Of a stretch of DNA of 64,000 nt, positions 56,873-64,000 are shown in pieces. The number at the start of each line of letters is the position of its first letter. The first letter of the stretch is position 1. Source of the DNA: Fischerella sp. PCC 9431. Its GTDB lineage: Bacteria; Cyanobacteriota; Cyanobacteriia; Cyanobacteriales; Nostocaceae. Location: positions 3,421,964 to 3,485,963 of the forward strand of contig NZ_KE650771.1 of assembly GCF_000447295.1 (NCBI RefSeq). The letters run 5' to 3'. The position numbers and the translations under genes are program-made. The notes under the pieces were generated by a model. It ran no database searches. It was given only the letters and a program-made list of their open reading frames with translations, and had not been told where the DNA came from.

Positions 56873-57496
56873 CCCAACTCCTGCCAAGATCAAATTAATT
56901 GCTTCTTGAGTATATTTTTCAATCATTTCTGGACTCAGCCTATCAACATCTGGGGTGAGATGTTTAATATTTTCATGAGCATTGAAGTAAAAAGTACAGA
57001 TACCAGCAATTTGTAAGCAAACTAGAAATGGATCTAGTTGGCGAAAATCGCCTTCCGCTACACCTCGTTCTAAGACTTTGATGATATGGGCAAAGGTTTT
57101 TTGCCAATTACCTAGTTTAAAATATTTGCCTTGATTTTGATTGGCTTCTTGGAACCAAAGCATTCCCCGAAAAGGATGAGTTGCTTCGTAAGCGATCGCC
57201 ATTCTGACTAAACTCTTGAGTGCTTCTGGAGGTGGTAATTTTTCCAGTTCGAGTTGCTCAAGCATATCATGCATTTCCGTTGCCGGACGTTGCAAGACTG
57301 TTTGATACAATCCTTCTTTGTTCTCAAAATAATAGTGGATCATCGCTGTAGTTACGCCTGCACCTTTGGCGATCGCCTCTATCCGCGCTCCACTCAACCC
57401 GTGCTTGGCAAATTCTGCTTCTGCTGCATCCAAAATTTGCTTTTTCGTCGCCTCCGGATCTCTAACTTGGCGACTAGTATTAGACGAGCGTTTCAT
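56867..57496 (-). CDS. TetR/AcrR-family regulator
   Basis: A 209-residue regulator from the ATG at 57496 (MKRSSNTSRQVRD). The helix-turn-helix is AEFAKHGLSGARIEAIAKGA then GVTTAMIHYYFENKEGLYQ. The end resembles the TetR_C domain of RutR-like regulators (HPFRGMLWFQEANQNQGKYF). It is divergent from the Rieske oxygenase gene, whose promoter region carries two copies of one operator-like sequence, so that gene is its likely target. Confidence 0.9.
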   Translation of the reverse strand: MKRSSNTSRQVRDPEATKKQILDAAEAEFAKHGLSGARIEAIAKGAGVTTAMIHYYFENKEGLYQTVLQRPATEMHDMLEQLELEKLPPPEALKSLVRMAIAYEATHPFRGMLWFQEANQNQGKYFKLGNWQKTFAHIIKVLERGVAEGDFRQLDPFLVCLQIAGICTFYFNAHENIKHLTPDVDRLSPEMIEKYTQEAINLILAGVGC

Positions 57497-57576
57497 TTTA
57501 GCTGAACGAACCACTACTATCAAAATTCTCCACAAACATGTTTTTATAGCCTATCCTGATACATTCGCATTCTTAT

Positions 57577-57650
57577 TTAATTAAAAAATTAATTAATACT
57601 TGACAACATCACCAATGCTAAAGCATACTAATTAAAAAATTAATTAATAC
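57577..57650 (+). promoter_or_regulatory. Promoter with duplicated operator between TetR and Rieske genes
   Basis: A 22-bp sequence, TAATTAAAAAATTAATTAAT plus AC, occurs twice without change (57578-57599 and 57629-57650), 51 bases apart. Each copy holds TTAATTAA-AAAA-TTAATTAA (first base C in copy 2), a symmetric core. Between them is a promoter on the plus strand, TTGACA (57600-57605) and CATACT (57624-57629) with 18 bases between. A repressor bound at both copies would block it. Confidence 0.8.
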
Positions 57651-57662
57651 AAGGATAATAAT

Positions 57663-58655
57663 ATGAAATCCATGCTGGCTGGCGCTCCCTGGTTATTGGC
57701 GCACAAATCCATGTTGGATGTTAATAAGCCAAAAAAATTCTCGATATACGGCTCAGATTATGTTTTATGGAAAGATACAACGGGTAAAATTAACGCTTTG
57801 CCAAACGCTTGTCCTCACATGGGAGCAATGTTATCAGAAGGTTGGTGTGAACAAAAAAAAGATAATAGCAGTGTAGTAGTGTGTCCGTTTCACGCCTTAG
57901 AATTTGATGGTGAAGGTTGTACTATTTTGCCAGATTCGCAGAAGAAAACAATACCACAATTGCAACCGTTAGAGTTAATTATTCAAGGGGATTTTATTTG
58001 GTCTTATGGTGGGCAAGAACCAAAAACGAAAATCCCTGAAATTTTAAATAAGATTGCTGCTGAGTATGACTTTATCGGTTACACAGCAGACACCAGCGTA
58101 GAGACAGATTTGCTTCCTATGCTGCTAAATATGCATGATTATAACCATCAAAATGGTACTCATCGCCCCCTATTTCGGATCACAGAAGTTAAGTTTGGAA
58201 AATTTATTGACAATGGGCATGAATCTCATGCTTTTTATGATATGCCAACAGCACCGACAGCTGTAGCTGAAAAAATCAAAAAACCTGATTTATTGTTAAT
58301 ACAAAAAGAAATCAAAGCGCATTTAGAAAATCACTTTCCGTCTTTAGTAATTTTTCATGGAGAAACTGCCATTGGGAAAGTAGCTCAATGTCATTTATTT
58401 GTGCCAGAGTCGGAAACACGGACACGCACTTATGTATTAATGTTTGGGAAACCAAAACTTCCGGTCTTTAAAATATTTAGTAAAAATATTCTTAACTTTG
58501 CCAAAGTAGTTGTAGAACAAGATACAGATATTTTGCAGAAGATTTATCCAAATACACCTCAGAAAATCAAGCTGAATAACGAAGTTGGTATGGATTGGGT
58601 ACGGCGAAATTTTGAGAATTGGCCTGAAATTGCAGAACCAAATTTTTCTAAATAG
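57663..58655 (+). CDS. Rieske non-heme iron oxygenase
   Basis: A 330-residue oxygenase. The Rieske 2Fe-2S cluster ligands are Cys50/His52 (CPHMG) and Cys74/His77 (CPFHA). The mononuclear iron site is probably NMHDYNHQNGTH (about residue 156). The C-terminal part resembles plant and cyanobacterial ring-hydroxylating or cholesterol-desaturase-like oxygenases. The substrate is unknown. The TetR-type repressor beside it and its duplicated operator suggest that a small molecule induces it. Confidence 0.88.
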   Translation: MKSMLAGAPWLLAHKSMLDVNKPKKFSIYGSDYVLWKDTTGKINALPNACPHMGAMLSEGWCEQKKDNSSVVVCPFHALEFDGEGCTILPDSQKKTIPQLQPLELIIQGDFIWSYGGQEPKTKIPEILNKIAAEYDFIGYTADTSVETDLLPMLLNMHDYNHQNGTHRPLFRITEVKFGKFIDNGHESHAFYDMPTAPTAVAEKIKKPDLLLIQKEIKAHLENHFPSLVIFHGETAIGKVAQCHLFVPESETRTRTYVLMFGKPKLPVFKIFSKNILNFAKVVVEQDTDILQKIYPNTPQKIKLNNEVGMDWVRRNFENWPEIAEPNFSK

Positions 58656-58671
58656 TTATTGGATAGGATAA

Positions 58672-59649
58672 TTATTTATAAACTTCTGGATTCACACAAT
58701 TAGGCAATCTTTCTTCTTTTAAACCAGCTATCAAATTATCGATAGCCATATTCGCCATTTTTGCTCGTGTTGGACGACTGGCACTACCAATATGAGGGGT
58801 AATAATTAAATTATCAAGAGTTAATAATGGGCTATCAGTTGGTATTGGTTCTGGTTCTGTCACATCTATAGCAGCACCTGCAATTTCACCATTACGTAAG
58901 GCTTGATACAATGCATCAGGATTTACAATTCCTCCCCGTGCTGTATTAATGAGAATCGCAGACTGCTTCATTAATGCAAATTCAGCTGCTCCAAATAAAT
59001 GATAAGTTTCTGGTGACAACGGTGTATGAATAGTCACAAAATCTGATGTTTGTAGCAAATTTGCAAAATTAGTAAATTCCACACCTAGACTTTGTTCTAA
59101 TTCTGGGTTGCATCTGTGCTTACTAGTATAAATAATTCGCATATCAAAACCTTTGGCACGACGCGCAACAGCTTGACCAATCCGCCCAAAACCAACAATT
59201 CCCAATGTTGCACCCGCAATATTTGGGCCTAGTAACAAATCAGGCTCCCATGTTTGCCATAAGTGCGATCGCACAAACCGATCCGCCTCCACCAACCGAC
59301 GTGCAGCACCCATCAATAAAGCCCAAGTCAAGTCAGCAGTTGCATCTGTCAATACCCCAGGAGTATTACCAACAGGAATACGTCGTGCTGTCGCAGTGGG
59401 AATATCAATATTGTCGAATCCCACAGCCATTTGACTGATGACCTTTAGAGTCTCTCCCGCTTCTATCAATTGTTGATCAATTTGGTCAGTGAGCAAACAC
59501 AGCAACCCGTCTATGTTTTTCACCTTTTCCAATAATATTTCATAGGGAGGTGCTTGGCGTTCTGGCCAAACTTCCACATTTGCAACTTCTTCTAGTCGAT
59601 GTAACTGTGTAGGTAAAGGGCGAGTGATAAAAACTTTAGAATAGGGCAT
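58672..59649 (-). CDS. D-isomer-specific 2-hydroxyacid dehydrogenase
   Basis: A 325-residue NAD(P)-dependent dehydrogenase of the glyoxylate/hydroxypyruvate reductase type. The nucleotide-binding loop is GFGRIGQAVARRAKGFD (about residues 153-169). The catalytic Arg lies in INTARGGIV, Glu in VTEPEPIP and His in ITPHIGSAS. It may act on glyoxylate or hydroxypyruvate in photorespiration. It converges with the Rieske gene and is divergent from aroC. Confidence 0.92.
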   Translation of the reverse strand: MPYSKVFITRPLPTQLHRLEEVANVEVWPERQAPPYEILLEKVKNIDGLLCLLTDQIDQQLIEAGETLKVISQMAVGFDNIDIPTATARRIPVGNTPGVLTDATADLTWALLMGAARRLVEADRFVRSHLWQTWEPDLLLGPNIAGATLGIVGFGRIGQAVARRAKGFDMRIIYTSKHRCNPELEQSLGVEFTNFANLLQTSDFVTIHTPLSPETYHLFGAAEFALMKQSAILINTARGGIVNPDALYQALRNGEIAGAAIDVTEPEPIPTDSPLLTLDNLIITPHIGSASRPTRAKMANMAIDNLIAGLKEERLPNCVNPEVYK

Positions 59650-59814
59650 ATGAATATTACAAGAGATTTGAAGATGGATAGTAATATATCCAATAGTGAG
59701 TTATTGGAGTTTTTAAATATTTAAAATGGAAAGAAATTATCCACAATAGAGACAAATGTTTATCTGCTCAAAGGACGATAAGATAAATAATCGAGACAAT
59801 ATTTCCTCAATATC

Positions 59815-60903
59815 ATGGGCAACACATTCGGACATTTATTTCGCATCACTACATTTGGCGAATCCCACGGCGGTGGTGTGGGAGTTGTAATTGATGGTTG
59901 TCCTCCTCAACTAGAAATTTCCACTGAGGAAATTCAAATAGAACTTGATCGCAGACGTCCAGGACAAAGTAAGATTACCACGCCTCGCAAAGAAGAAGAT
60001 AAATGCGAAATTCTCTCTGGGGTATTTGAAGGTAAAACTCTGGGAACACCAATAGCTATTTTAGTACGCAACAAAGACACTCGTTCCCAAGATTACGATG
60101 AGATGGCACTCAAGTATCGTCCTTCCCATGCAGATGCAACTTATGATGCTAAGTATGGCATTCGTAACTGGCAAGGTGGCGGTAGATCATCAGCACGAGA
60201 GACAATAGGTAGAGTTGCAGCTGGGGCGATCGCCAAAAAAATTCTCCGTCAAGTTGCTAATGTCGAAATTATCGGTTATGTCAAGCGTATCAAAGATTTA
60301 GAAGCGGTTATTGATCCTGAGACCGTGACTCTAGAACAAGTAGAAAGCAATATCGTTCGCTGTCCTGATCCTGAATGTAGCGATCGCATGATTGAATTAA
60401 TCGAACAAGTGCGCCGGGAAGGTAATTCTATTGGTGGTGTAGTAGAATGCGTAGCGCGCAATGTACCCAAAGGTTTGGGTGATCCTGTTTTCGATAAGTT
60501 AGAAGCAGATCTAGCTAAAGGAGTCATGTCTCTACCTGCTAGCAAAGGATTTGAAATTGGTTCTGGTTTCGCCGGAACTCTCCTCAGTGGATTTGAACAT
60601 AACGACGAATTTTATATTGATGAAGCAGGTGAAATTCGCACTCGTACCAACCGTTCTGGTGGTATTCAAGGCGGAATTTCCAACGGTGAAAATATCATTA
60701 TTCGTGTAGCATTTAAACCAACTGCAACAATTAGAAAAGAACAAAAGACGGTAACTAATGAAGGTGAAGAGACAGTTTTAGCAGGGAAAGGACGTCATGA
60801 TCCTTGCGTGTTACCACGTGCAGTTCCGATGGTTGAGTCAATGGTGGCTTTGGTTTTATGTGACCATCTATTACGACATACTGGTCAATGTCGAGTTATT
60901 TGA
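59815..60903 (+). CDS. aroC: Chorismate synthase
   Basis: Last step of the shikimate pathway, 362 residues, uses reduced FMN. All three signatures are present: [17 protein letters not shown] (about residues 13-29), the [14 protein letters not shown] segment (about 119-132), and the C-terminal [17 protein letters not shown]. The protein begins with the usual [10 protein letters not shown], so the start is sure. With chorismate lyase at 47.9 kb this window has both the maker and a user of chorismate, but they are not linked. Confidence 0.97.
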   Translation: MGNTFGHLFRITTFGESHGGGVGVVIDGCPPQLEISTEEIQIELDRRRPGQSKITTPRKEEDKCEILSGVFEGKTLGTPIAILVRNKDTRSQDYDEMALKYRPSHADATYDAKYGIRNWQGGGRSSARETIGRVAAGAIAKKILRQVANVEIIGYVKRIKDLEAVIDPETVTLEQVESNIVRCPDPECSDRMIELIEQVRREGNSIGGVVECVARNVPKGLGDPVFDKLEADLAKGVMSLPASKGFEIGSGFAGTLLSGFEHNDEFYIDEAGEIRTRTNRSGGIQGGISNGENIIIRVAFKPTATIRKEQKTVTNEGEETVLAGKGRHDPCVLPRAVPMVESMVALVLCDHLLRHTGQCRVI

Positions 60904-61196
60904 GGCTCCACTAGCGTTGCATAAAAAGGGATTCTTCAGGATCAATCTAAAATCCAAAATAGTTTGATCTATTGGGTTGCTAAGTACCTACGCATAAATA
61001 TTTAGACATTTTTCAAACTAACTAAAACGCTGTATTCCTCTTCTGTTCCCTGTTCCCTTGCCTAAATGAATAATTTATTTTGCATAACTACTTATTTGGG
61101 CAAGACAATTTCCAGAATAGCAAGAAACGGGTGGCATTGAACCACTGCCGTTGATACATTGAGGAGTACCTGATGGTGTGCAAATGAACTGACAGC

Positions 61197-62072
61197 ATGA
61201 GAACTTTGACAGAAAGCACGACTTATGGTGTGGAAACCTATGAACGCATTGCAAAAGCGATCGCTTTCATACGTCAAAATCATTTGAACCAGCCTGACTT
61301 AAAGACCATTGCTGAACACGTAAATCTCAGCGAGTACCACTTTCAGCGACTGTTTACAACATGGGCTGGAATCAGTCCAAAACGCTTTTCACAATATCTC
61401 ACCATTGAATATGCAAAATCAAAAATTACTGAAACCAAGAATCTTTTGGATTTAACTATAGAAGCAGGTTTATCGAGTCCAGGACGTTTACATGATCTGT
61501 TTGTGAAATTAGAAGCAATGTCACCTGGCGAATTTAAAGCGGGAGGCGCAGGATTGCAGATTCGGTATGGTGTTCACAAAACTCCCTTTGGTTATTGTCT
61601 GATTGCAACAACAGCCCGTGGTATCTGCAATTTGTATTTTCTTGATAAAACAGACGAAAAAACTGCTGAAGATTATTTACGTATAAAATGGACAAACGCT
61701 GAAATTATTCGTGATCAGCAGATGACCGAGGAAATCAGCGATCGCATCTTTAATCCCTTTGCTGATCATCGTTCTTCCTTAGTTCTCCATGTCAAAGGAA
61801 CTAACTTTCAGATTCAAGTTTGGCGTGCGCTTTTGAGAATTCCCTTTGCAGGGATCACGACCTATCAAGGTTTAGCCGCATCTATCGGACGACCAACTGC
61901 TGCTAGAGCGATCGGCAATGCCATAGGAAGTAATCCAGTTGGGTACTTAATCCCGTGTCATCGAGTGATTCGCGAGTCAGGCGCAATGGGTGGTTATCGG
62001 TGGGGACTAGAACGTAAGACAGTTATTTTAGGTTGGGAAGCCAGTCGAAATCAGAACTTAGACCAGGATTGA
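61197..62072 (+). CDS. Ada-like AraC/methylguanine methyltransferase fusion
   Basis: A 291-residue bifunctional protein. Residues about 15-110 are an AraC-type DNA-binding domain (HVNLSEYHFQRLFTTWAGIS). Residues about 125-285 are an O6-methylguanine-DNA methyltransferase whose acceptor cysteine is Cys254 in PCHRVIRESG. It lacks the N-terminal zinc and methylphosphotriester domain of E. coli Ada, so it cannot sense damage in that way. DNA repair of alkylation is the likely main role. Confidence 0.92.
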   Translation: MRTLTESTTYGVETYERIAKAIAFIRQNHLNQPDLKTIAEHVNLSEYHFQRLFTTWAGISPKRFSQYLTIEYAKSKITETKNLLDLTIEAGLSSPGRLHDLFVKLEAMSPGEFKAGGAGLQIRYGVHKTPFGYCLIATTARGICNLYFLDKTDEKTAEDYLRIKWTNAEIIRDQQMTEEISDRIFNPFADHRSSLVLHVKGTNFQIQVWRALLRIPFAGITTYQGLAASIGRPTAARAIGNAIGSNPVGYLIPCHRVIRESGAMGGYRWGLERKTVILGWEASRNQNLDQD

Positions 62073-62134
62073 TCATGAAAATCTCAGATATCACTGAGCT
62101 TTTGTTGCTTGCAGCCCTGTGGGGTGGCTCGTTT

Positions 62135-62851
62135 TTATTCTTGTAAACTGGTTTCTACCTTGCCAGTTTGAGCATTATTACTAACATTAAGGACGGTATC
62201 CATTGCATCTGCACCCATGCGAGCAGCAATTTCCGGGCAGGGCTTGCTAGCATGGAGATTGACTTGAGTATTGTCTTTCTTCTCTAGGTTGACTTCTCGT
62301 CGCCCATACCTAAGTACTGTTGACATCCAAACTAACTCGTTCATGAAACGTTCCAGGCGGCGAATATAGGTTGGTTTATCAATCAAATTGCCAGACTCAT
62401 CAAACAAATCTTGGACGTTGGCAAAGTTAAGGTCATAGAAAATGGTCATTAGCCCTAATTCACGCATCACAGGTAGTAAGTTTTGGATCACCCGTGTACC
62501 ACCAAAAGGCCCTGCGGAAACGCCACACAGACCAACGGCTTTATGAATGTATTCTTTCAAGCATGTATCAAGTACGTGTTTAAGCAAACCAGGATAACCG
62601 TGATTGTACTCTGGTGCAACAATAATTAATCCATCTGCTCGCTCAACGATGGCGGAGAACTGAGGATCTTTAATGGATTCACCCGCGTCATTCGTGGTAA
62701 TTGGAATACTCCGAATATCAATCAGTTGGGTATCCACGTCATCTCGTACCGCAATCTGCTCGACAATAAATTTGGCAACATATTCACTTTGGCGACCTTG
62801 ACGGGGAGTACCCAAAATGACGGGAATAAACAGAGGGGCATTTGTCATCAT
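62135..62851 (-). CDS. NADPH-dependent FMN reductase family protein
   Basis: A 238-residue flavodoxin-like oxidoreductase. FMN-binding segments are PVILGTPRQGRQSEYVAKF (about residues 10-28) and VAPEYNHGYPGLLKHVLD (about 78-95), plus CGVSAGPFGGTRV. It probably reduces quinones, azo compounds or free flavin. It is 39 bases downstream of the SDR gene and probably in one operon with it. Confidence 0.88.
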   Translation of the reverse strand: MMTNAPLFIPVILGTPRQGRQSEYVAKFIVEQIAVRDDVDTQLIDIRSIPITTNDAGESIKDPQFSAIVERADGLIIVAPEYNHGYPGLLKHVLDTCLKEYIHKAVGLCGVSAGPFGGTRVIQNLLPVMRELGLMTIFYDLNFANVQDLFDESGNLIDKPTYIRRLERFMNELVWMSTVLRYGRREVNLEKKDNTQVNLHASKPCPEIAARMGADAMDTVLNVSNNAQTGKVETSLQE

Positions 62852-62890
62852 AGCTCTCTTGTTAATAGTTGTTAATGCGTAGGTAAAAAT

Positions 62891-63688
62891 CTACTGTTCT
62901 TGATAATTCCAAAGCAGCCCACCATCTACAAAGAAAGTGCTACCAGTGATATAGTCAGCGTCAGATGAAGCTAGGAAGGCAACTAGAGAGGCTACATCCT
63001 GTGGTTGACCAAGACGATTAAGAGGAATGTTATTTAACAGCGCACCCAATTTTTCTGGATCATTCAATAGTTTAGTATTAATTGGAGTTTCAATTGCTCC
63101 TGGGGCAACATTATTAATTGTGATACCCAAAGCACCCAACTCAACAGCTAAGTTACGGGCGAGCATTTTCATCCCGCCTTTGCTAGCACAGTAAGCTGTA
63201 AAATTGGGAAATGGTAGTTCTTCATGCACCGAACTAATATTGATAATTTTTCCAGGGCGCTTGGTTGTCATCAAGTGTTGCACAAAAGCTTGAGTCGCAA
63301 AAAACACACCTTTTAAATTGACATTCATCACAGCATCATAATTTGCCTCGGTGACTTCCCAAAATGGTGCGTGTTTTTCAATCCCGGCATTATTCACCAG
63401 AATATCCAGCCTACCAAAATAGTCAATGCTCTCTGCAATTAATTGGCGTACATCTGACACGCTGCCCAAGTCTGCCTTAATCGTGTAACCTTGAGAGTCG
63501 GGACACTGAGCCATATAGCATTTACCACCAATTGCCTGTACTTTTGCTAAGGTTTCTTCTGCTCCTTCTGGGTGAGAGCGATAATTAATCACAACATCTG
63601 CTCCTTCTTGAGCAAGACGCAGAACTATTGCCTGTCCAATTCCCTGACTACTACCAGTAACTAAAGCGACTTTACCTTCTAATTTCAT
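62891..63688 (-). CDS. SDR-family oxidoreductase (glucose 1-dehydrogenase-like)
   Basis: A 265-residue short-chain dehydrogenase. The cofactor loop is TGSSQGIGQAI (residues about 11-21), followed by NNAGIEKHAPF, the catalytic Ser in NISSVHEELPF, Tyr/Lys in YCASKGGMKML, and the C-terminal DYITGSTFFVDGGLLW. Sequence is nearest in feel to glucose 1-dehydrogenases, but the substrate is not assured. It is upstream of the flavin reductase in the same direction. Confidence 0.9.
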   Translation of the reverse strand: MKLEGKVALVTGSSQGIGQAIVLRLAQEGADVVINYRSHPEGAEETLAKVQAIGGKCYMAQCPDSQGYTIKADLGSVSDVRQLIAESIDYFGRLDILVNNAGIEKHAPFWEVTEANYDAVMNVNLKGVFFATQAFVQHLMTTKRPGKIINISSVHEELPFPNFTAYCASKGGMKMLARNLAVELGALGITINNVAPGAIETPINTKLLNDPEKLGALLNNIPLNRLGQPQDVASLVAFLASSDADYITGSTFFVDGGLLWNYQEQ

Positions 63689-63742
63689 AAATTTTATCCT
63701 GCTAATCCTTATAATTTGTAATTAATTCGTGAGTATTGATTA

Positions 63743-64000
63743 TTAGTTATTGCTCAATTTGGCAGCCCCGAAGGTAGCATTGAACTTGCGACACCAGATA
63801 ACAGCAGATTTGTATTCTGCTAAATTGATATTGTCGGGAATGGCATAAGTTTGAGTGCCGCTAAATTTTTGTAAGCGACCAAGAATGACGTAATCTCCCT
63901 TTTTTAAGGAATATGATGGTGGCTTGGTTGAACCAATGACGTTATCAGAACGATGCAGAATTACGACTAAGTCTGGTCCCAAATTGGAAGTTTTAAATGA
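63743..64000 (-). CDS. DM13-domain protein (5' end outside the window)
   Basis: The visible 85 codons are the end of an electron-transfer DM13 domain: TSNLGPDLVVILHRSDN, YVILGRLQKFSGTQTYAIP and YKSAVIWCRKFNATFGAAKL. The frame stays open to the window edge, so the start lies beyond 64000. DM13 domains are found in exported redox-like proteins; the cysteine in VIWCRKF is the conserved one. It is upstream of the SDR and flavin reductase genes on the same strand. Confidence 0.85.
   Translation of the reverse strand, partial: SFKTSNLGPDLVVILHRSDNVIGSTKPPSYSLKKGDYVILGRLQKFSGTQTYAIPDNINLAEYKSAVIWCRKFNATFGAAKLSNN

Overview
The window is chromosomal DNA from a cyanobacterium, most likely a filamentous member of the Nostocales. 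The evidence is the many HIP1 octamers (GCGATCGC), the short tandem heptamer and nonamer repeats between genes (GGGATTG, GGGCATT, GGACAAGGG and GCAGGGA types), and typical cyanobacterial genes: tocopherol cyclase, LdpA, a Ycf45-like ATPase, CcsA/CcsB cytochrome assembly, a DUF98-type chorismate lyase, DUF1517, DUF3134 and DUF4278. No rRNA, phage or CRISPR locus is present. There is one tRNA, tRNA-Arg(CCU).

Layout. 0.6-9.4 kb: housekeeping and signalling genes (MOSC protein, signal peptidase I, dihydroorotase, agmatinase-family enzyme, response-regulator/histidine kinase, LdpA). 9.5-11.2 kb: Ycf45-like AAA/R3H ATPase. 11.3-15.3 kb: a tight minus-strand operon of a DUF815-type AAA ATPase, a membrane coiled-coil protein ending in a TerB-C-like domain, and a DUF2791/BREX-type P-loop ATPase. 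This is the best candidate for an undescribed system. 15.4-17.8 kb: TMEM14 protein, 1-Cys peroxiredoxin, DUF202 membrane protein and a secreted unknown. 17.9-24.5 kb: four diverged CadD-type transporters with a LysR regulator, an SPFH protein, a pentapeptide-repeat protein and a decayed membrane gene. 25-38 kb: cysteine synthase, ferredoxin-like protein, ElyC/SanA-like protein, tRNA-Arg, tocopherol cyclase, coiled-coil/WD40 protein, AI-2E-type permease, DNA polymerase I and a HAD phosphatase. 38.3-38.6 kb: a strong small-RNA candidate. 38.6-45.4 kb: a synthetase-like DALR protein, a Crp-family regulator, a decayed PstS-like gene, an HtrA-type protease, a cupin/TetR pair with a 35-bp palindrome, and DUF3134 and DUF1517 proteins. 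46-49.2 kb: glycosyltransferase, a TnpB remnant, chorismate lyase and a methyltransferase. 50-64 kb: DUF3352 protein, CcsB, CinA, DUF4278 protein, a 21-bp tandem array, ProB, a TetR/Rieske pair with duplicated operators, D-2-hydroxyacid dehydrogenase, chorismate synthase, Ada-like protein, flavin reductase, SDR and the end of a DM13 protein.

A theme runs through the window: the short repeats that fill the intergenic spaces have also entered coding genes in frame. This is clear in the 38.6-kb DALR protein, LdpA and the histidine kinase, and probable in the WD40 protein and CcsB. All product names come from reading motifs in the translations and from family knowledge; no database search was run.
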